DNA from: Flavobacteriaceae bacterium MAR_2009_75
Lineage (GTDB): Bacteria; Bacteroidota; Bacteroidia; Flavobacteriales; Flavobacteriaceae
NCBI GenBank assembly: GCA_002813285.1
Contig: PHTZ01000001.1
Location: forward strand, 3,037,501 to 3,101,500
Length of the DNA: 64,000 nucleotides
Direction: 5' to 3'
Positions 17,715 through 26,434 of this stretch are shown here, one piece after another. Numbering within the stretch: position 1 is the stretch's first letter; each line of letters starts with the position of its first letter. Under the pieces are notes generated by a model. The model saw only the letters and a list, made by a program, of their open reading frames with translations, was not told the origin of the DNA and did not search any database. The position numbers and the translations under genes are program-made.

Positions 17715-18475
17715 ATTTTAATTTTTGTGTAATCGGCACTTCCTTGTAGCGCGCTCGTAATAAAATTTTCTTTTAAACCGTTAACTATCCAAGTTTCAAT
17801 ACCGGCTTTTTTGGCGATGGTAGCAGCTTCTACTTTTGAGAGCATACCACCCGTTCCGTGAGAAGATTTTGAACCACTGATTTCTTTTTTGATTCCTTCT
17901 AAACCGGAAACCTCGGTGATGGTTTCGGGTATGCCATTTTCTAAAGATTGTTTGGTGTAAATGCCGTCTGTATTTGTGGCAATAAGTAAAAGGTCTACCT
18001 TTAAAAGCGCAGCCGTAAGCGCTGCAAGTTTGTCGTTGTCGCCGAATTGAATTTCATCGGCAGCCACAGTATCGTTTTCATTGATGATGGGAATAAAGTT
18101 ATTGGCCACCAAAATATCAATGGTATTCTTTATGTTGTCTTTTGATTTTTTGTTCTCAAAGTCGGAATAGGAGAGTAGGCATTGGGCGGTAAAAAGGCCC
18201 AGTTCTCGAAAGCTTTCTTGAAACATTCGCATTAAATGGGGCTGTCCGATAGCAGCTAGGGCCTGCTTTACCACAATTTCTTGCCCGTTGTGCTCTAACT
18301 TTACGAACTGCTTTGCTGCGGCAATTGCGCCTGAACTAACCAATATAAACTCATAGTCATCTTTCAAAAGGGAAATTTGCCTTCCGATATCTTCCAATTT
18401 ACCCCTAGAAATCTGATCGGTTTCTTTTGTTAGGGTGTTCGACCCTATCTTTAAAAGGATTCTCTTTCTACTCAT
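17711..18475 (-). CDS. proB: Glutamate 5-kinase (short form without PUA domain)
   Basis: 254 residues of the amino-acid kinase fold: RILLKIGSNTL at the start, VSSGAIAAA, INENDTVAADEIQFGDNDKLAA and GTGGMLSKVEAA. It makes gamma-glutamyl phosphate, the first step of proline synthesis. The E. coli enzyme carries an extra C-terminal PUA domain (about 367 residues); this one ends with the kinase domain. ProA, the expected partner reductase, is not in this operon or elsewhere in the window. The proB 3' end overlaps argF' by four bases, indicating translational coupling. Confidence 0.93.
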   Translation of the reverse strand: MSRKRILLKIGSNTLTKETDQISRGKLEDIGRQISLLKDDYEFILVSSGAIAAAKQFVKLEHNGQEIVVKQALAAIGQPHLMRMFQESFRELGLFTAQCLLSYSDFENKKSKDNIKNTIDILVANNFIPIINENDTVAADEIQFGDNDKLAALTAALLKVDLLLIATNTDGIYTKQSLENGIPETITEVSGLEGIKKEISGSKSSHGTGGMLSKVEAATIAKKAGIETWIVNGLKENFITSALQGSADYTKIKI

Positions 18476-18516
18476 TCCTATTTAATTTTACTCCTTTCGT
18501 TTGGCATAAAACAGGT

Positions 18517-19644
18517 TTATGACAACTCTCTTTTAATCGCATCGAAGAGTTGGTCGAAATGACCTTTCATAATATTGAGCGCAGGCAATATTCTGAGTAC
18601 ATGTTTATCTTTGGCGCCCCCTGTGAAAATATGTTGATTGTGGATGAGCCTTTTGCGCAAATCGGCAACTTCGAAATCGAACTCGAGGCCGAGCATCAAC
18701 CCTCTTCCTTTTACTCTTTTAACTTGTGGAATTTCAGCTGCTTTCTCCCGAAAGTACTTCTCCAATTGAGAAGCGTTGGTGATGAGATTATCCTTTTCTA
18801 TGACTTCTAAAACAGCCAATGTCGCTGCACAGGCCAAATGATTGCCGCCAAATGTGGTGCCCAAAAGACCGTAAGATGCCTTAAGGCTTTCATGGATCAA
18901 TACTCCCCCAACAGGAAAACCGTTGCCCATACCCTTGGCGACCGAAATAATATCCGGTTGTATGTCATGATGCTGAAATGCGAAAAATTTACCGCTTCTA
19001 CCAAAACCACATTGTACCTCGTCAGCAATAATGAGAACATCGTTTGCTTTACATAAAGAAGCCATGGCCTTATAAAATTCGGTAGTAGGTTCATCGAGTC
19101 CGCCAACACCCTGAATAGCTTCAAGAATTACCGCACAGACGTCTCCTTTTTCAAGTTCGTTTTGTAAAGCCCCCAAATCGTTAAAAGGCAAAAAAGTTAC
19201 CTTCTGCTGCTGGTTGATGGGCGCATTTATTTTTGGATTATCGGTGGCGGCAACTGCAGCCGAAGTTCGACCATGAAAACCATTGGTGAAGGCGATTACC
19301 TTAGATTTTCCAGTGTGAAAGGAAGCAAGTTTTAATGCATTTTCATTGGCTTCGGCACCTGAATTACATAAAAATAGATTGTAATCTTCACAGCCTGAAA
19401 GCTGCCCGAGTTTGCTGGCCAGCTCTACTTGTAGCGGATTCTTGACCGAATTACTATAAAAACCAATTTTATCTAGTTGGTTTTTTAGACGCTGCACATA
19501 ATGTGGATGCGAGTGGCCGATAGAAATAACGGCGTGCCCCCCATAAAAGTCAAGGTAGGTTTCTCCATTTTCATCGGTCACTACGATACCTTCCGCCGAT
19601 ACGGGAGTTACATCATAAAGTGGGTATACATCAAATAATTCCAT
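18517..19644 (-). CDS. argD: Class III aminotransferase, acetyl/succinylornithine aminotransferase
   Basis: 375 residues of the class III PLP family: CNSGAEANENALKLA (93-107), FHGRTSAA, the cofactor Asp in ADEVQCGFGRSG (207-218) and the Schiff-base lysine K237 in SVAKGMGNG. It converts the N-acylglutamate semialdehyde made by ArgC to N-acylornithine. The context between proC and proB makes ArgD the natural assignment. ArgD-type enzymes often also take N-succinyl substrates, consistent with a succinylated pathway, but that is not visible in sequence. Confidence 0.92.
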   Translation of the reverse strand: MELFDVYPLYDVTPVSAEGIVVTDENGETYLDFYGGHAVISIGHSHPHYVQRLKNQLDKIGFYSNSVKNPLQVELASKLGQLSGCEDYNLFLCNSGAEANENALKLASFHTGKSKVIAFTNGFHGRTSAAVAATDNPKINAPINQQQKVTFLPFNDLGALQNELEKGDVCAVILEAIQGVGGLDEPTTEFYKAMASLCKANDVLIIADEVQCGFGRSGKFFAFQHHDIQPDIISVAKGMGNGFPVGGVLIHESLKASYGLLGTTFGGNHLACAATLAVLEVIEKDNLITNASQLEKYFREKAAEIPQVKRVKGRGLMLGLEFDFEVADLRKRLIHNQHIFTGGAKDKHVLRILPALNIMKGHFDQLFDAIKRELS

Positions 19645-19659
19645 AATATGCGTTGCTGA

Positions 19660-20460
19660 TTATAGCTGGTTTTCTTTTATTTTACTGATTTTCTCGAAGG
19701 AAGCCACAATACCTTGAATCAATGAGGAGCTTAACCCTTGGTGCTCCATTTCATTGAGTCCCTGAATGGTACAGCCCTTCGGAGTGGTAACCTTGTCGAT
19801 TTCGGCTTCCGGATGGCTACCCGATTCAATGAGCAGGCCTGCTGCACCATGGCAGGTGTGCATGGCCAATTCTTGTGCTTCTTTAGCGTCAAAGCCCAAT
19901 TGAATGGCACCCTGTGTTGTGGCACGGATCAAACGCATCCAGAATGCAATGCCACTGGCACAAATTACGGTTGCTGCCTGCATTTGTGACTCGGGAATTT
20001 CCATCGAATGCCCCATTCTATTAAAAATGGCCTTGGCCAGTTGTACCTTTTTTTTACCTTTTTGATTGCTACAGATACAGGTCATCGATTGACCTACGGA
20101 GATTGCCGTATTGGGCATGCTTCGTATGATGTGGTGGTCACTGCCTAAAATGGCTTCCATTTTCTCGATGGTAAAACCGGTTATTGTCGATATGATGACG
20201 TGGTTTTCCGAAAGCAAATCTTTAAAATCGAGTAAAATAGCCTCTAGCTGACTGGGTTGAACGGCCAAAATTAGAATATCTGAATTTTTAACCGCCTCGC
20301 GGTTATCATCACTGACAGTCACATTTCCGTATTTTTCAAAATCTTTGATTTCAGCGGTATTACGCTTGGTCAAAAACATGGTGGTGGCCCCGTTCGAATT
20401 CAAAATTCCCTTGGCAATGGCAAGCCCCAAGTTACCGGCTCCAATAATGGCTATTTTCAT
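19660..20460 (-). CDS. proC: Pyrroline-5-carboxylate reductase
   Basis: 266 residues with the N-terminal Rossmann loop IGAGNLGLAIAKG (5-17), ILAVQPSQL, RSMPNTAISVGQSMT and the C-terminal TTPKGCTIQGLNEME. It reduces pyrroline-5-carboxylate to proline using NAD(P)H. It sits between argC and argD, so proline and arginine synthesis are expressed together. That fits the Pro and Arg codons in the operon leader ORF. Confidence 0.93.
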   Translation of the reverse strand: MKIAIIGAGNLGLAIAKGILNSNGATTMFLTKRNTAEIKDFEKYGNVTVSDDNREAVKNSDILILAVQPSQLEAILLDFKDLLSENHVIISTITGFTIEKMEAILGSDHHIIRSMPNTAISVGQSMTCICSNQKGKKKVQLAKAIFNRMGHSMEIPESQMQAATVICASGIAFWMRLIRATTQGAIQLGFDAKEAQELAMHTCHGAAGLLIESGSHPEAEIDKVTTPKGCTIQGLNEMEHQGLSSSLIQGIVASFEKISKIKENQL

Positions 20461-20502
20461 GGTCAGTTATTTATTAGTTCTACCAATTCAAAACTTTTAT
20501 TT

Positions 20503-21477
20503 CTAAAAAACTCCTGCTTTTAAGGCTAACCCTGCTTTTTCATCAAAACCGAACATCAAGTTCATATTCTGTACGGCTTGGCCAGACGCACCTTTTAAGA
20601 GGTTGTCAATAGCAGAGGTAACCAACAAGGTATCGTTGTGTTTATGTAAATGCACATGGCACTGATTCGTATTTACCACCTGTTTCAGGTGAATCGGCTC
20701 ATCTGCTATTTGCGTAAACAGGGCATCTTTATAAAAATCTTTGAAAAGCTCCACGGCTTCAGAAATCGTGCCCCCGAATTTGGTGTATGCCGTGGCAAGA
20801 ATACCTCTTGTAAAGTTACCTCTATTCGGTAGAAACATTAACTCACCGGTTTCGGCTTGAAGCGAATTTAAACTTTCATTGATTTCTCCTAAGTGCTGAT
20901 GTGTAAAGGGTTTGTACCAACTTACGTTATTGTTTCGCCAGCTAAAATGGGATGTTGCCGACGGACTCACACCTGCTCCGGTACTTCCAGTAACCGCATT
21001 AATATGTACGTCTTTGCCCAAAAGGTTTGCCTTTGCCAAGGGCAAAAGACCTAATTGTATGGCCGTTGCAAAACAACCCGGATTGGCAATATGGTGGGCT
21101 TGTTGAATCTCTTCTTTTTTAAGTTCCGCTAGCCCGTAGATAAATTGTTTTCCCTCGAAAACAGCATCTTTTTTGAGCCTAAAATCATTGCTAAGGTCAA
21201 TGATTTTAGTAGTTTCGGAAAATTTGTTCTCTTGCAGAAATTTAGAAGAGTTGCCATGTCCCAAACATAGAAACACCACATCTACATCAGGGTTTACGAC
21301 ACCCGTAAATTGCATGTCGGTGGTGCCCAACAAATCAGGGTGCGCGGTCGTAACCTTTTTACCGGCCCGTGTGGTGCTAAAGACAAAATCTATTTCAGCG
21401 TCTGGGTGGTTTAAAAGAATTCGAATCAGTTCGCCACCCGTATACCCCGAACCTCCTATGATACCAGTTTTAATCAT
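20503..21477 (-). CDS. argC: N-acetyl-gamma-glutamyl-phosphate reductase
   Basis: 324 residues with the dinucleotide loop GIIGGSGYTGGELIRIL (5-21) and the active-site cysteine Cys135 in ANPGCFATA, the ArgC signature. It reduces N-acylglutamyl phosphate to the semialdehyde. Its start overlaps the end of argG by eight bases, so the two are translationally coupled. The segment GAGVSPSATSHFSWRNNNVSWYKPF is typical of the family. Confidence 0.95.
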   Translation of the reverse strand: MIKTGIIGGSGYTGGELIRILLNHPDAEIDFVFSTTRAGKKVTTAHPDLLGTTDMQFTGVVNPDVDVVFLCLGHGNSSKFLQENKFSETTKIIDLSNDFRLKKDAVFEGKQFIYGLAELKKEEIQQAHHIANPGCFATAIQLGLLPLAKANLLGKDVHINAVTGSTGAGVSPSATSHFSWRNNNVSWYKPFTHQHLGEINESLNSLQAETGELMFLPNRGNFTRGILATAYTKFGGTISEAVELFKDFYKDALFTQIADEPIHLKQVVNTNQCHVHLHKHNDTLLVTSAIDNLLKGASGQAVQNMNLMFGFDEKAGLALKAGVF

Positions 21478-22660
21478 CGCTGGGGTTTACGTGGTTGTAT
21501 ATTTTTCCTGAATTGGAAAGTATTTTTATAAAGCCTTTGGCGTCGTCTGCCGTCCAACCTTTGTTCATCTCACCGTAGCTGCCAAAAGAGGCATTCATCA
21601 AATCATGTTTAGATGAAATACCGTTCAATCGATATTGAAATGGGTACAAGCCTACGAAGACATCACCCGAAACCGTTTTTTGGGTTTCGGTCAAAAAGAC
21701 TTCGATATTACGCATCACCGCATCTAGATAATTGCCTTCATGCAATAACATACCATAAAAATTACCTTGCTGTTCTTTTTGAAACTGTTGCCATTTGGTC
21801 AAGGTGTGTTTCTCCAGTAAATGGTGGGCTTTAATGATAATCAAGGAAGCTGGTGCTTCAAAGCCTACTCTACCTTTGATGCCGATAATTGTATCTCCTA
21901 CATGAATATCTCGTCCGATAGCATATTTAGATGCCAGGGCATCAAGCTTGATAATGTTATTTACAGGAGCGTCTTTTTTGTCGTCGATTGCAACCAACTC
22001 CCCTCTTTCGAAAGTTAATTTTATTTGTTGAGGTTCTTTTTCTTGTAATTGACTTGGGTAGGCCGAATCAGGTAATGGTTTTTCTGATGTTAGGGTTTCA
22101 TCACCACCAACGGAAGTTCCCCAAAGTCCACGGTTTATAGAATACTTGGCTTTCTCCCATGGGTAATCGACCCCATTTTCTTTTAAATATTCAATTTCTT
22201 CTTCTCGCGCAAGTTTATTATCTCTAATCGGAGTGATGATTTCAATTTCCGGAGCGATAATCTGAAAAATCATATCGAACCTTACTTGGTCATTGCCGGC
22301 ACCGGTACTACCGTGAGCGATGTATTCAGCGCCTATCTTCTTTGCGTAATTTACGATTTCGATGGCCTGTACTATTCTTTCGGCACTGACCGATAGGGGG
22401 TACGTATTGTTTTTAAGTACGTTGCCGAAAATCAGGTACTTTACAACCTTGTCATAAAAGGTTTGAACAGCGTCAATAGAGGTGTAAGAACTAGCGCCCA
22501 ATTGTAGCGACTTCTCTTCAATTTCTGATATTTCTTCTTTAGAAAAGCCACCGGTATTTACACTTACGGCATGTACATCGTAGCCTTTTTCTTTTGATAA
22601 ATATTTGGCACAATACGAGGTGTCTAATCCGCCACTATAGGCTAAAACTAATTTTTTCAT
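21470..22660 (-). CDS. argG: Argininosuccinate synthase
   Basis: 396 residues with the N-type ATP pyrophosphatase loop AYSGGLDTS (7-15), HGSTGAGNDQVRFD, and the citrulline/aspartate region SINRGLWGTSVGG. It joins citrulline and aspartate to argininosuccinate. It overlaps the GNAT gene upstream by four bases and argC downstream by eight, placing it near the head of a tightly coupled operon. Confidence 0.96.
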   Translation of the reverse strand: MKKLVLAYSGGLDTSYCAKYLSKEKGYDVHAVSVNTGGFSKEEISEIEEKSLQLGASSYTSIDAVQTFYDKVVKYLIFGNVLKNNTYPLSVSAERIVQAIEIVNYAKKIGAEYIAHGSTGAGNDQVRFDMIFQIIAPEIEIITPIRDNKLAREEEIEYLKENGVDYPWEKAKYSINRGLWGTSVGGDETLTSEKPLPDSAYPSQLQEKEPQQIKLTFERGELVAIDDKKDAPVNNIIKLDALASKYAIGRDIHVGDTIIGIKGRVGFEAPASLIIIKAHHLLEKHTLTKWQQFQKEQQGNFYGMLLHEGNYLDAVMRNIEVFLTETQKTVSGDVFVGLYPFQYRLNGISSKHDLMNASFGSYGEMNKGWTADDAKGFIKILSNSGKIYNHVNPSDD

Positions 22661-23277
22661 TTTGAATTTTTCTTTAAGAACAAGCTTTCTTTAATACTCT
22701 TTAATCTTTCAAACCCTTTGCGGTTGGGTTTGCTTTTTTCTTCTGTTTTGGTTTTCGATTCTGGGTCGTAGAGCATGCCCGTACAGAGACACATTTTTTG
22801 TTCTGTACGCGTAAGTACGTCAAAGTTTTTACAGGTTTGGCAGCCTTTCCAGAATTCGGGGTCATCGGTCAATTCTGAAAAAGTGACCGGTTTGTAACCG
22901 AGTTCATAGTTCATCTTCATTACGGCCAAACCAGTAGTGATTCCGAAAATTTTGGCATTAGGAAATTTCTCTCTCGAGAGTTGAAAGATTCTATTTTTAA
23001 TCTTTTTGGCCAAACCTTGATTTCTATAGTCAGGGTGAACAATAAGACCAGAGTTTGCAACGAATTTTTCATGCCCCCAAACTTCTATATAGCAGAAGCC
23101 TGCGAACTTATCGCCATCTAAGGCAATGACCGCGTTACCATTTTGTAAACGTTTCTGAATATACTCAGGAGTTCGTTTGGCAATACCGGTACCTCGAACC
23201 TTTGCAGATTCGGTTATGGTATCGCTTATTATGGTAGCGTATTTGAAATGTGATTCGTTAGCAATTAAAATTTTCAT
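22657..23277 (-). CDS. GNAT acetyltransferase heading the arg operon, with a C-terminal CxxC-x13-CxC cluster
   Basis: 206 residues. A GNAT fold is indicated by the acetyl-CoA loop RNQGLA (85-90) after the beta-4 strand NSGLIVHPDY. It is followed by a cysteine cluster: Cys146, Cys149, Cys163 and Cys165 (CxxC-x13-CxC), which could hold a metal, and a basic tail. It is the first structural gene of the operon and overlaps argG by four bases. No other acetylglutamate synthase is in the window, so it is a good candidate for the first step, acylation of glutamate. That role is inferred from position; the enzyme resembles ArgA only in its GNAT fold. Confidence 0.82.
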   Translation of the reverse strand: MKILIANESHFKYATIISDTITESAKVRGTGIAKRTPEYIQKRLQNGNAVIALDGDKFAGFCYIEVWGHEKFVANSGLIVHPDYRNQGLAKKIKNRIFQLSREKFPNAKIFGITTGLAVMKMNYELGYKPVTFSELTDDPEFWKGCQTCKNFDVLTRTEQKMCLCTGMLYDPESKTKTEEKSKPNRKGFERLKSIKESLFLKKNSK

Positions 23278-23326
23278 TGCTAGTCAAAATTAAACGGTAA
23301 ATAAAAAAGGATTTTCGAAGTAGTGC

Positions 23327-23348
23327 GGAAATGGACTCACCTATTTCC
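23327..23348 (-). promoter_or_regulatory. Hairpin in the arg operon leader RNA
   Basis: In the minus-strand transcript GGAAAT-A-GG pairs with CC-ATTTCC around the loop TGAGT, an eight-pair stem with one bulged A. It lies between the leader ORF stop (23367) and the GNAT start (23277). A T6 run (23303-23308) follows about 18 bases later, too far for a textbook terminator. A competing small pairing UCCA/UGGA uses part of the same stem. It is likely part of an attenuation switch, but the mechanism is not settled. Confidence 0.45.
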
Positions 23349-23366
23349 ATAAGATATTGGACACCC

Positions 23367-23450
23367 CTACGGGCGACGACGGTTATGAATCGGACGTACC
23401 GGAGCATCAATGCTCATAGTTACTGATGATATGTAGTTTTGTCCTTTCAT
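23367..23450 (-). CDS. Arg/Pro-rich leader peptide of the arginine-proline operon
   Basis: A 27-codon ORF from ATG 23450 to TAG at 23367, with an in-frame inner ATG at 23417. The last eleven residues are PVRPIHNRRRP: four Arg (CGT, CGT, CGT, CGC; three of them consecutive) and three Pro (all CCG). A consensus promoter ends 10 bases before the first ATG, so the message would be nearly leaderless. The first gene of the operon begins 90 bases after the stop. The operon makes both arginine and proline, exactly the residues enriched. This is what a ribosome-stalling attenuator looks like. The ORF is read directly; its role is inference. Confidence 0.7.
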   Translation of the reverse strand: MKGQNYISSVTMSIDAPVRPIHNRRRP

Positions 23451-23459
23451 TGGAAGGGT

Positions 23460-23489
23460 CAAATGTACAAGATTACGATGAAACCACAA
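23460..23489 (-). promoter_or_regulatory. Promoter of the arginine-proline operon
   Basis: On the minus strand TTG (23489-23487), a 19-base spacer and TACATTTG (23467-23460) match the Bacteroidota consensus TTG-N19-TAnnTTTG exactly. Transcription would begin near 23454, giving a leader of about 175 bases that contains the Arg/Pro-rich ORF. A second -7-like box, TAATTTTG at 23292-23285, lies just before the GNAT start but has no -33 partner. Confidence 0.75.
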
Positions 23490-23499
23490 CAATTGACCT

Positions 23500-24861
23500 C
23501 TATTTTTTATGAAAAATAGTTTTTAGCCTACTAGAGTTGATAATTTCGTAAACGATAAATACATATACGGCAATATATTCAACAGTTAGCAACCAAAGGT
23601 TCTCTTTGAATTCTGGGTGAGAATATGCGAAGTAACTTAGGGTAGCCGCGGCAGACCAAATAATCGCAAATCGGTAATCTGCGAATATACCTAACACTAC
23701 TAAAAATATGATGTACCATGGGTGAACGGTAGGGGTAATTAAATAATAGAGTGTCAGCGCCCAAAGCATAGAACTGACCAATACCGATAACTTTTCGTTT
23801 TTTCGGAAGAAGGTCAAAAGAAGAACTGCAAAAACAACTACAATTTTGGTAATCGTACCATACATCTTTATGAGTAACCAGGGTTTACCATCAAATTGCA
23901 ATGCAATTTGTTTTACTGCATTGTAGAGCCCCGCATTAAATTCGAAGTTAGAGAACCACAAGCCCACCGTTTTAGAATAATTGGCAAAGAACTCTGGAGT
24001 ATAGAAAGGCATAAAAAGCAAGATGCAGATAGCTAGAATAACCAAGTCGAAAATGGCGTTTTTCTTGATGCCTAGATGTTTGATAAAGAGCGGAAGAAAA
24101 ATCAACGGTACTAGTTTTACGCAAATCGATAGCGCATAAGGTATAGCTGCCAATAACCATTTTTTAACCGACAACAAGTAGAGCGACCAAACGAAAAAGA
24201 ATAACATTACCCCTTCAAAATGAAGATTTCCGGTAAGTTCAATGATGACTAGAGGGTTTAAGAAATACCAAAAAATAAGATGCGGTGAGAGATTTAGATT
24301 TTTAAGCAGTTTTCTTCCGAAGTAAACAATTCCGATATCGGAAAGTATAATCAAGATGCGCATAACTATAACAGAACCTAGAATGCTCTTTCCTCCGATA
24401 AGGGCAGCCAAAGAAAAAAACAATTGATTGAGTGGGGGGTAATTGCTGAAATGTTTTGCGCTCAGCTCACCCATGCCATTATATAAAGTATGGGCATTAG
24501 GTATTATTAAATTTTTTTGTTGAATTAATATATCTGGCACTGCGACATATGGGTTTGCCATATTCGCTACCAAGTGCCCGTCCCAAATAAAACGATAAAA
24601 ATCTTGGGACAGATTGGGTTCTACCGTGAGAAATACCATTCGAAAAATAATGCCGATAATCAGTAGAAACTTAAGGTTCCATTTTTCAAAGCGTATGATT
24701 CTCAAACAGAGAAAAAAAAGCGCAGTAAAAAGGGTAATAAGTTTGATGAAATCAGTGCGAACGAGATGGTGGGCAAAAGAGTAATAAAAGGCTAAACTCA
24801 CCAGTACCAAAAGAATCGGTATTTTATGAAGGTTCCAATATCTGGCAAGTCCGTTCGGCAT
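23500..24861 (-). CDS. Polytopic mannosyltransferase-like protein (GT87/DUF2029-type)
   Basis: A multi-spanning membrane protein of 453 residues from ATG 24861; a TTG at 24882 would add seven residues. An acidic loop motif NLSQDFYRFIWDGHLVA follows the early membrane helices, as in GT-C fold glycosyltransferases that use polyprenyl-phosphate sugars. Flavobacterial relatives are generally annotated as mannosyltransferases. It is the last gene of a same-strand run containing two GT2 enzymes, one resembling a polyprenyl-phosphate mannose synthase, which would supply its donor. The GT-C type is confident; sugar and acceptor are unknown. Confidence 0.75.
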   Translation of the reverse strand: MPNGLARYWNLHKIPILLVLVSLAFYYSFAHHLVRTDFIKLITLFTALFFLCLRIIRFEKWNLKFLLIIGIIFRMVFLTVEPNLSQDFYRFIWDGHLVANMANPYVAVPDILIQQKNLIIPNAHTLYNGMGELSAKHFSNYPPLNQLFFSLAALIGGKSILGSVIVMRILIILSDIGIVYFGRKLLKNLNLSPHLIFWYFLNPLVIIELTGNLHFEGVMLFFFVWSLYLLSVKKWLLAAIPYALSICVKLVPLIFLPLFIKHLGIKKNAIFDLVILAICILLFMPFYTPEFFANYSKTVGLWFSNFEFNAGLYNAVKQIALQFDGKPWLLIKMYGTITKIVVVFAVLLLTFFRKNEKLSVLVSSMLWALTLYYLITPTVHPWYIIFLVVLGIFADYRFAIIWSAAATLSYFAYSHPEFKENLWLLTVEYIAVYVFIVYEIINSSRLKTIFHKK

Positions 24862-24948
24862 TAATCCGCATTTTAATTGCAAGCGAAAAAATAAGAAAAT
24901 TTAATGTAACGAAAGATTAAAATTGCACAAGGATCGTAAAGAAAAATT

Positions 24949-26433
24949 CTAAGCCCTGGCCGTAAGTGATTTAGTGAAAACAAACCCAAAACCTAAGAAC
25001 AACATAAAATGAAATGGAAATAAGCCGAAGTCATTCAGGGGAATAGCGCTGTACATGCCAAAAAGAAAATAAATCATCAGCGCGGCCTCTAAAATCATAT
25101 TCGGTGAAAGCTTTTTCGTCAAATATTTATTGCCTTTCCAAGAATCGGTAAGATTGTTGAGGTTGAATTTAGGGGTTCGAACAAATTCGCTGCGCTTGCC
25201 CATATGACCCTCTAGAACCGCAATCGAATTATGAAGTGAAAAACCGAGTGCTACCGAAAAGAAGGTGAAGAATATTTTGATATAATCGACAAAATTGTCA
25301 AAACTACTGCCCTGAATACTTTTATAGGTAAACCAATAGCATACAAATAAAATGATGGTGCTCAGAACAAAAAAGCTGAGCAGGTTAAATACCATGTCGA
25401 ATTGTGGATAAAGAGCTTTTATATACATCGCAGGTATGCTCAGAATAGAGACTAAGAATACACATAAAAACATAGAGCTGTTCAACAGATGCATTACACC
25501 GTGAAACTTAGTTTTGAACGAAATGTTTTTTGCGGTGATCACGCTCAATACCGATTTTCTAAAGTTTTCCGCTCCGCCTTTATTCCATCTGAATTGTTGT
25601 GAACGAGCTGCACTTATTACTACGGGAAGCTCAGCTGGGGTTTCGACATCCTCCAAATATTTGAATTTCCAGTTTTTCAGTTGTGCCCTGTAACTTAGAT
25701 CTAAGTCTTCGGTAAGAGTATCACCCTCCCAATTGCCTGCATCAATAATACATTTCTTGCGCCAGATGCCTGCAGTACCGTTGAAATTAATGAAGTGCCC
25801 CTTGGCATTTCTGCCTACTTGTTCTAAAGTAAAATGCGCATCAAGGGCAAATGCCTGTATACGGGTCAAGGTCGAGTATTCTCGGTTAATATGGCCCCAT
25901 CGTGTTTGAACGACCCCAATTTCAGGGTCTTTGAAATAAATTACGGTCTTCTTTAACCAATCGCCCGATGGCATAAAATCGGCATCGAAAATGGCTATAA
26001 ATTCACCCTTTGCAATTTCGAGGCCCTCTTTAAGTGCACCTGCTTTGAAACCTTTACGATTCTCCCTACAGATGTGTTGAATATCGAGCCCGGTCTGTTG
26101 CAGGGCTTTTACTCGAGCGGCGGTTTCGATTACCGAATCGTCGGTAGAATCATCAAGTACCTGTATTTCAAGTTTGCTCTTGGGATATTCTATTTTAGAA
26201 ATGTTCTCTAAGAGACGTTCCATCACATATTCCTCATTGTAAACAGGAAGCTGAATGGTAACAAAAGGAATTTCTTTGGGGTCGAGAAGGTTGAATTTCG
26301 GAGCGGTCTGGTTTCGCCTTTTATAGCCTAAGTAATTGACCAGTAGATTCAACTGCGCAAGACTGTAAAAAAATATCAATAATAGCGCTATACTATATAT
26401 GGCCAAGATGATATAAGAGATTAATAATCCCAT
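24949..26433 (-). CDS. Membrane processive glycosyltransferase family 2 (cellulose synthase-like)
   Basis: 494 residues: an N-terminal membrane helix (about 5-30), a cytoplasmic GT2 domain and four or more C-terminal helices. The processive GT2 signature is complete: VLDDSTDD (93-99), DAD (150-152), TED (241-243) and QQFRW (279-283). It therefore probably extends a beta-linked polysaccharide and may help it cross the membrane. No BcsB or cyclic-di-GMP binding PilZ partner is nearby, so cellulose is not indicated; glucomannan-type products are possible. It ends 87 bases before the GT-C gene and starts one base after the next GT2 gene. Confidence 0.88.
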   Translation of the reverse strand: MGLLISYIILAIYSIALLLIFFYSLAQLNLLVNYLGYKRRNQTAPKFNLLDPKEIPFVTIQLPVYNEEYVMERLLENISKIEYPKSKLEIQVLDDSTDDSVIETAARVKALQQTGLDIQHICRENRKGFKAGALKEGLEIAKGEFIAIFDADFMPSGDWLKKTVIYFKDPEIGVVQTRWGHINREYSTLTRIQAFALDAHFTLEQVGRNAKGHFINFNGTAGIWRKKCIIDAGNWEGDTLTEDLDLSYRAQLKNWKFKYLEDVETPAELPVVISAARSQQFRWNKGGAENFRKSVLSVITAKNISFKTKFHGVMHLLNSSMFLCVFLVSILSIPAMYIKALYPQFDMVFNLLSFFVLSTIILFVCYWFTYKSIQGSSFDNFVDYIKIFFTFFSVALGFSLHNSIAVLEGHMGKRSEFVRTPKFNLNNLTDSWKGNKYLTKKLSPNMILEAALMIYFLFGMYSAIPLNDFGLFPFHFMLFLGFGFVFTKSLTARA

Positions 26434-26434
26434 A

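Noticed and set aside
23327-23348. Leader hairpin as a standard intrinsic terminator
   Set aside because: The T-run begins about 18 bases after the stem, so it does not meet the usual pattern; kept only as a possible regulatory fold.
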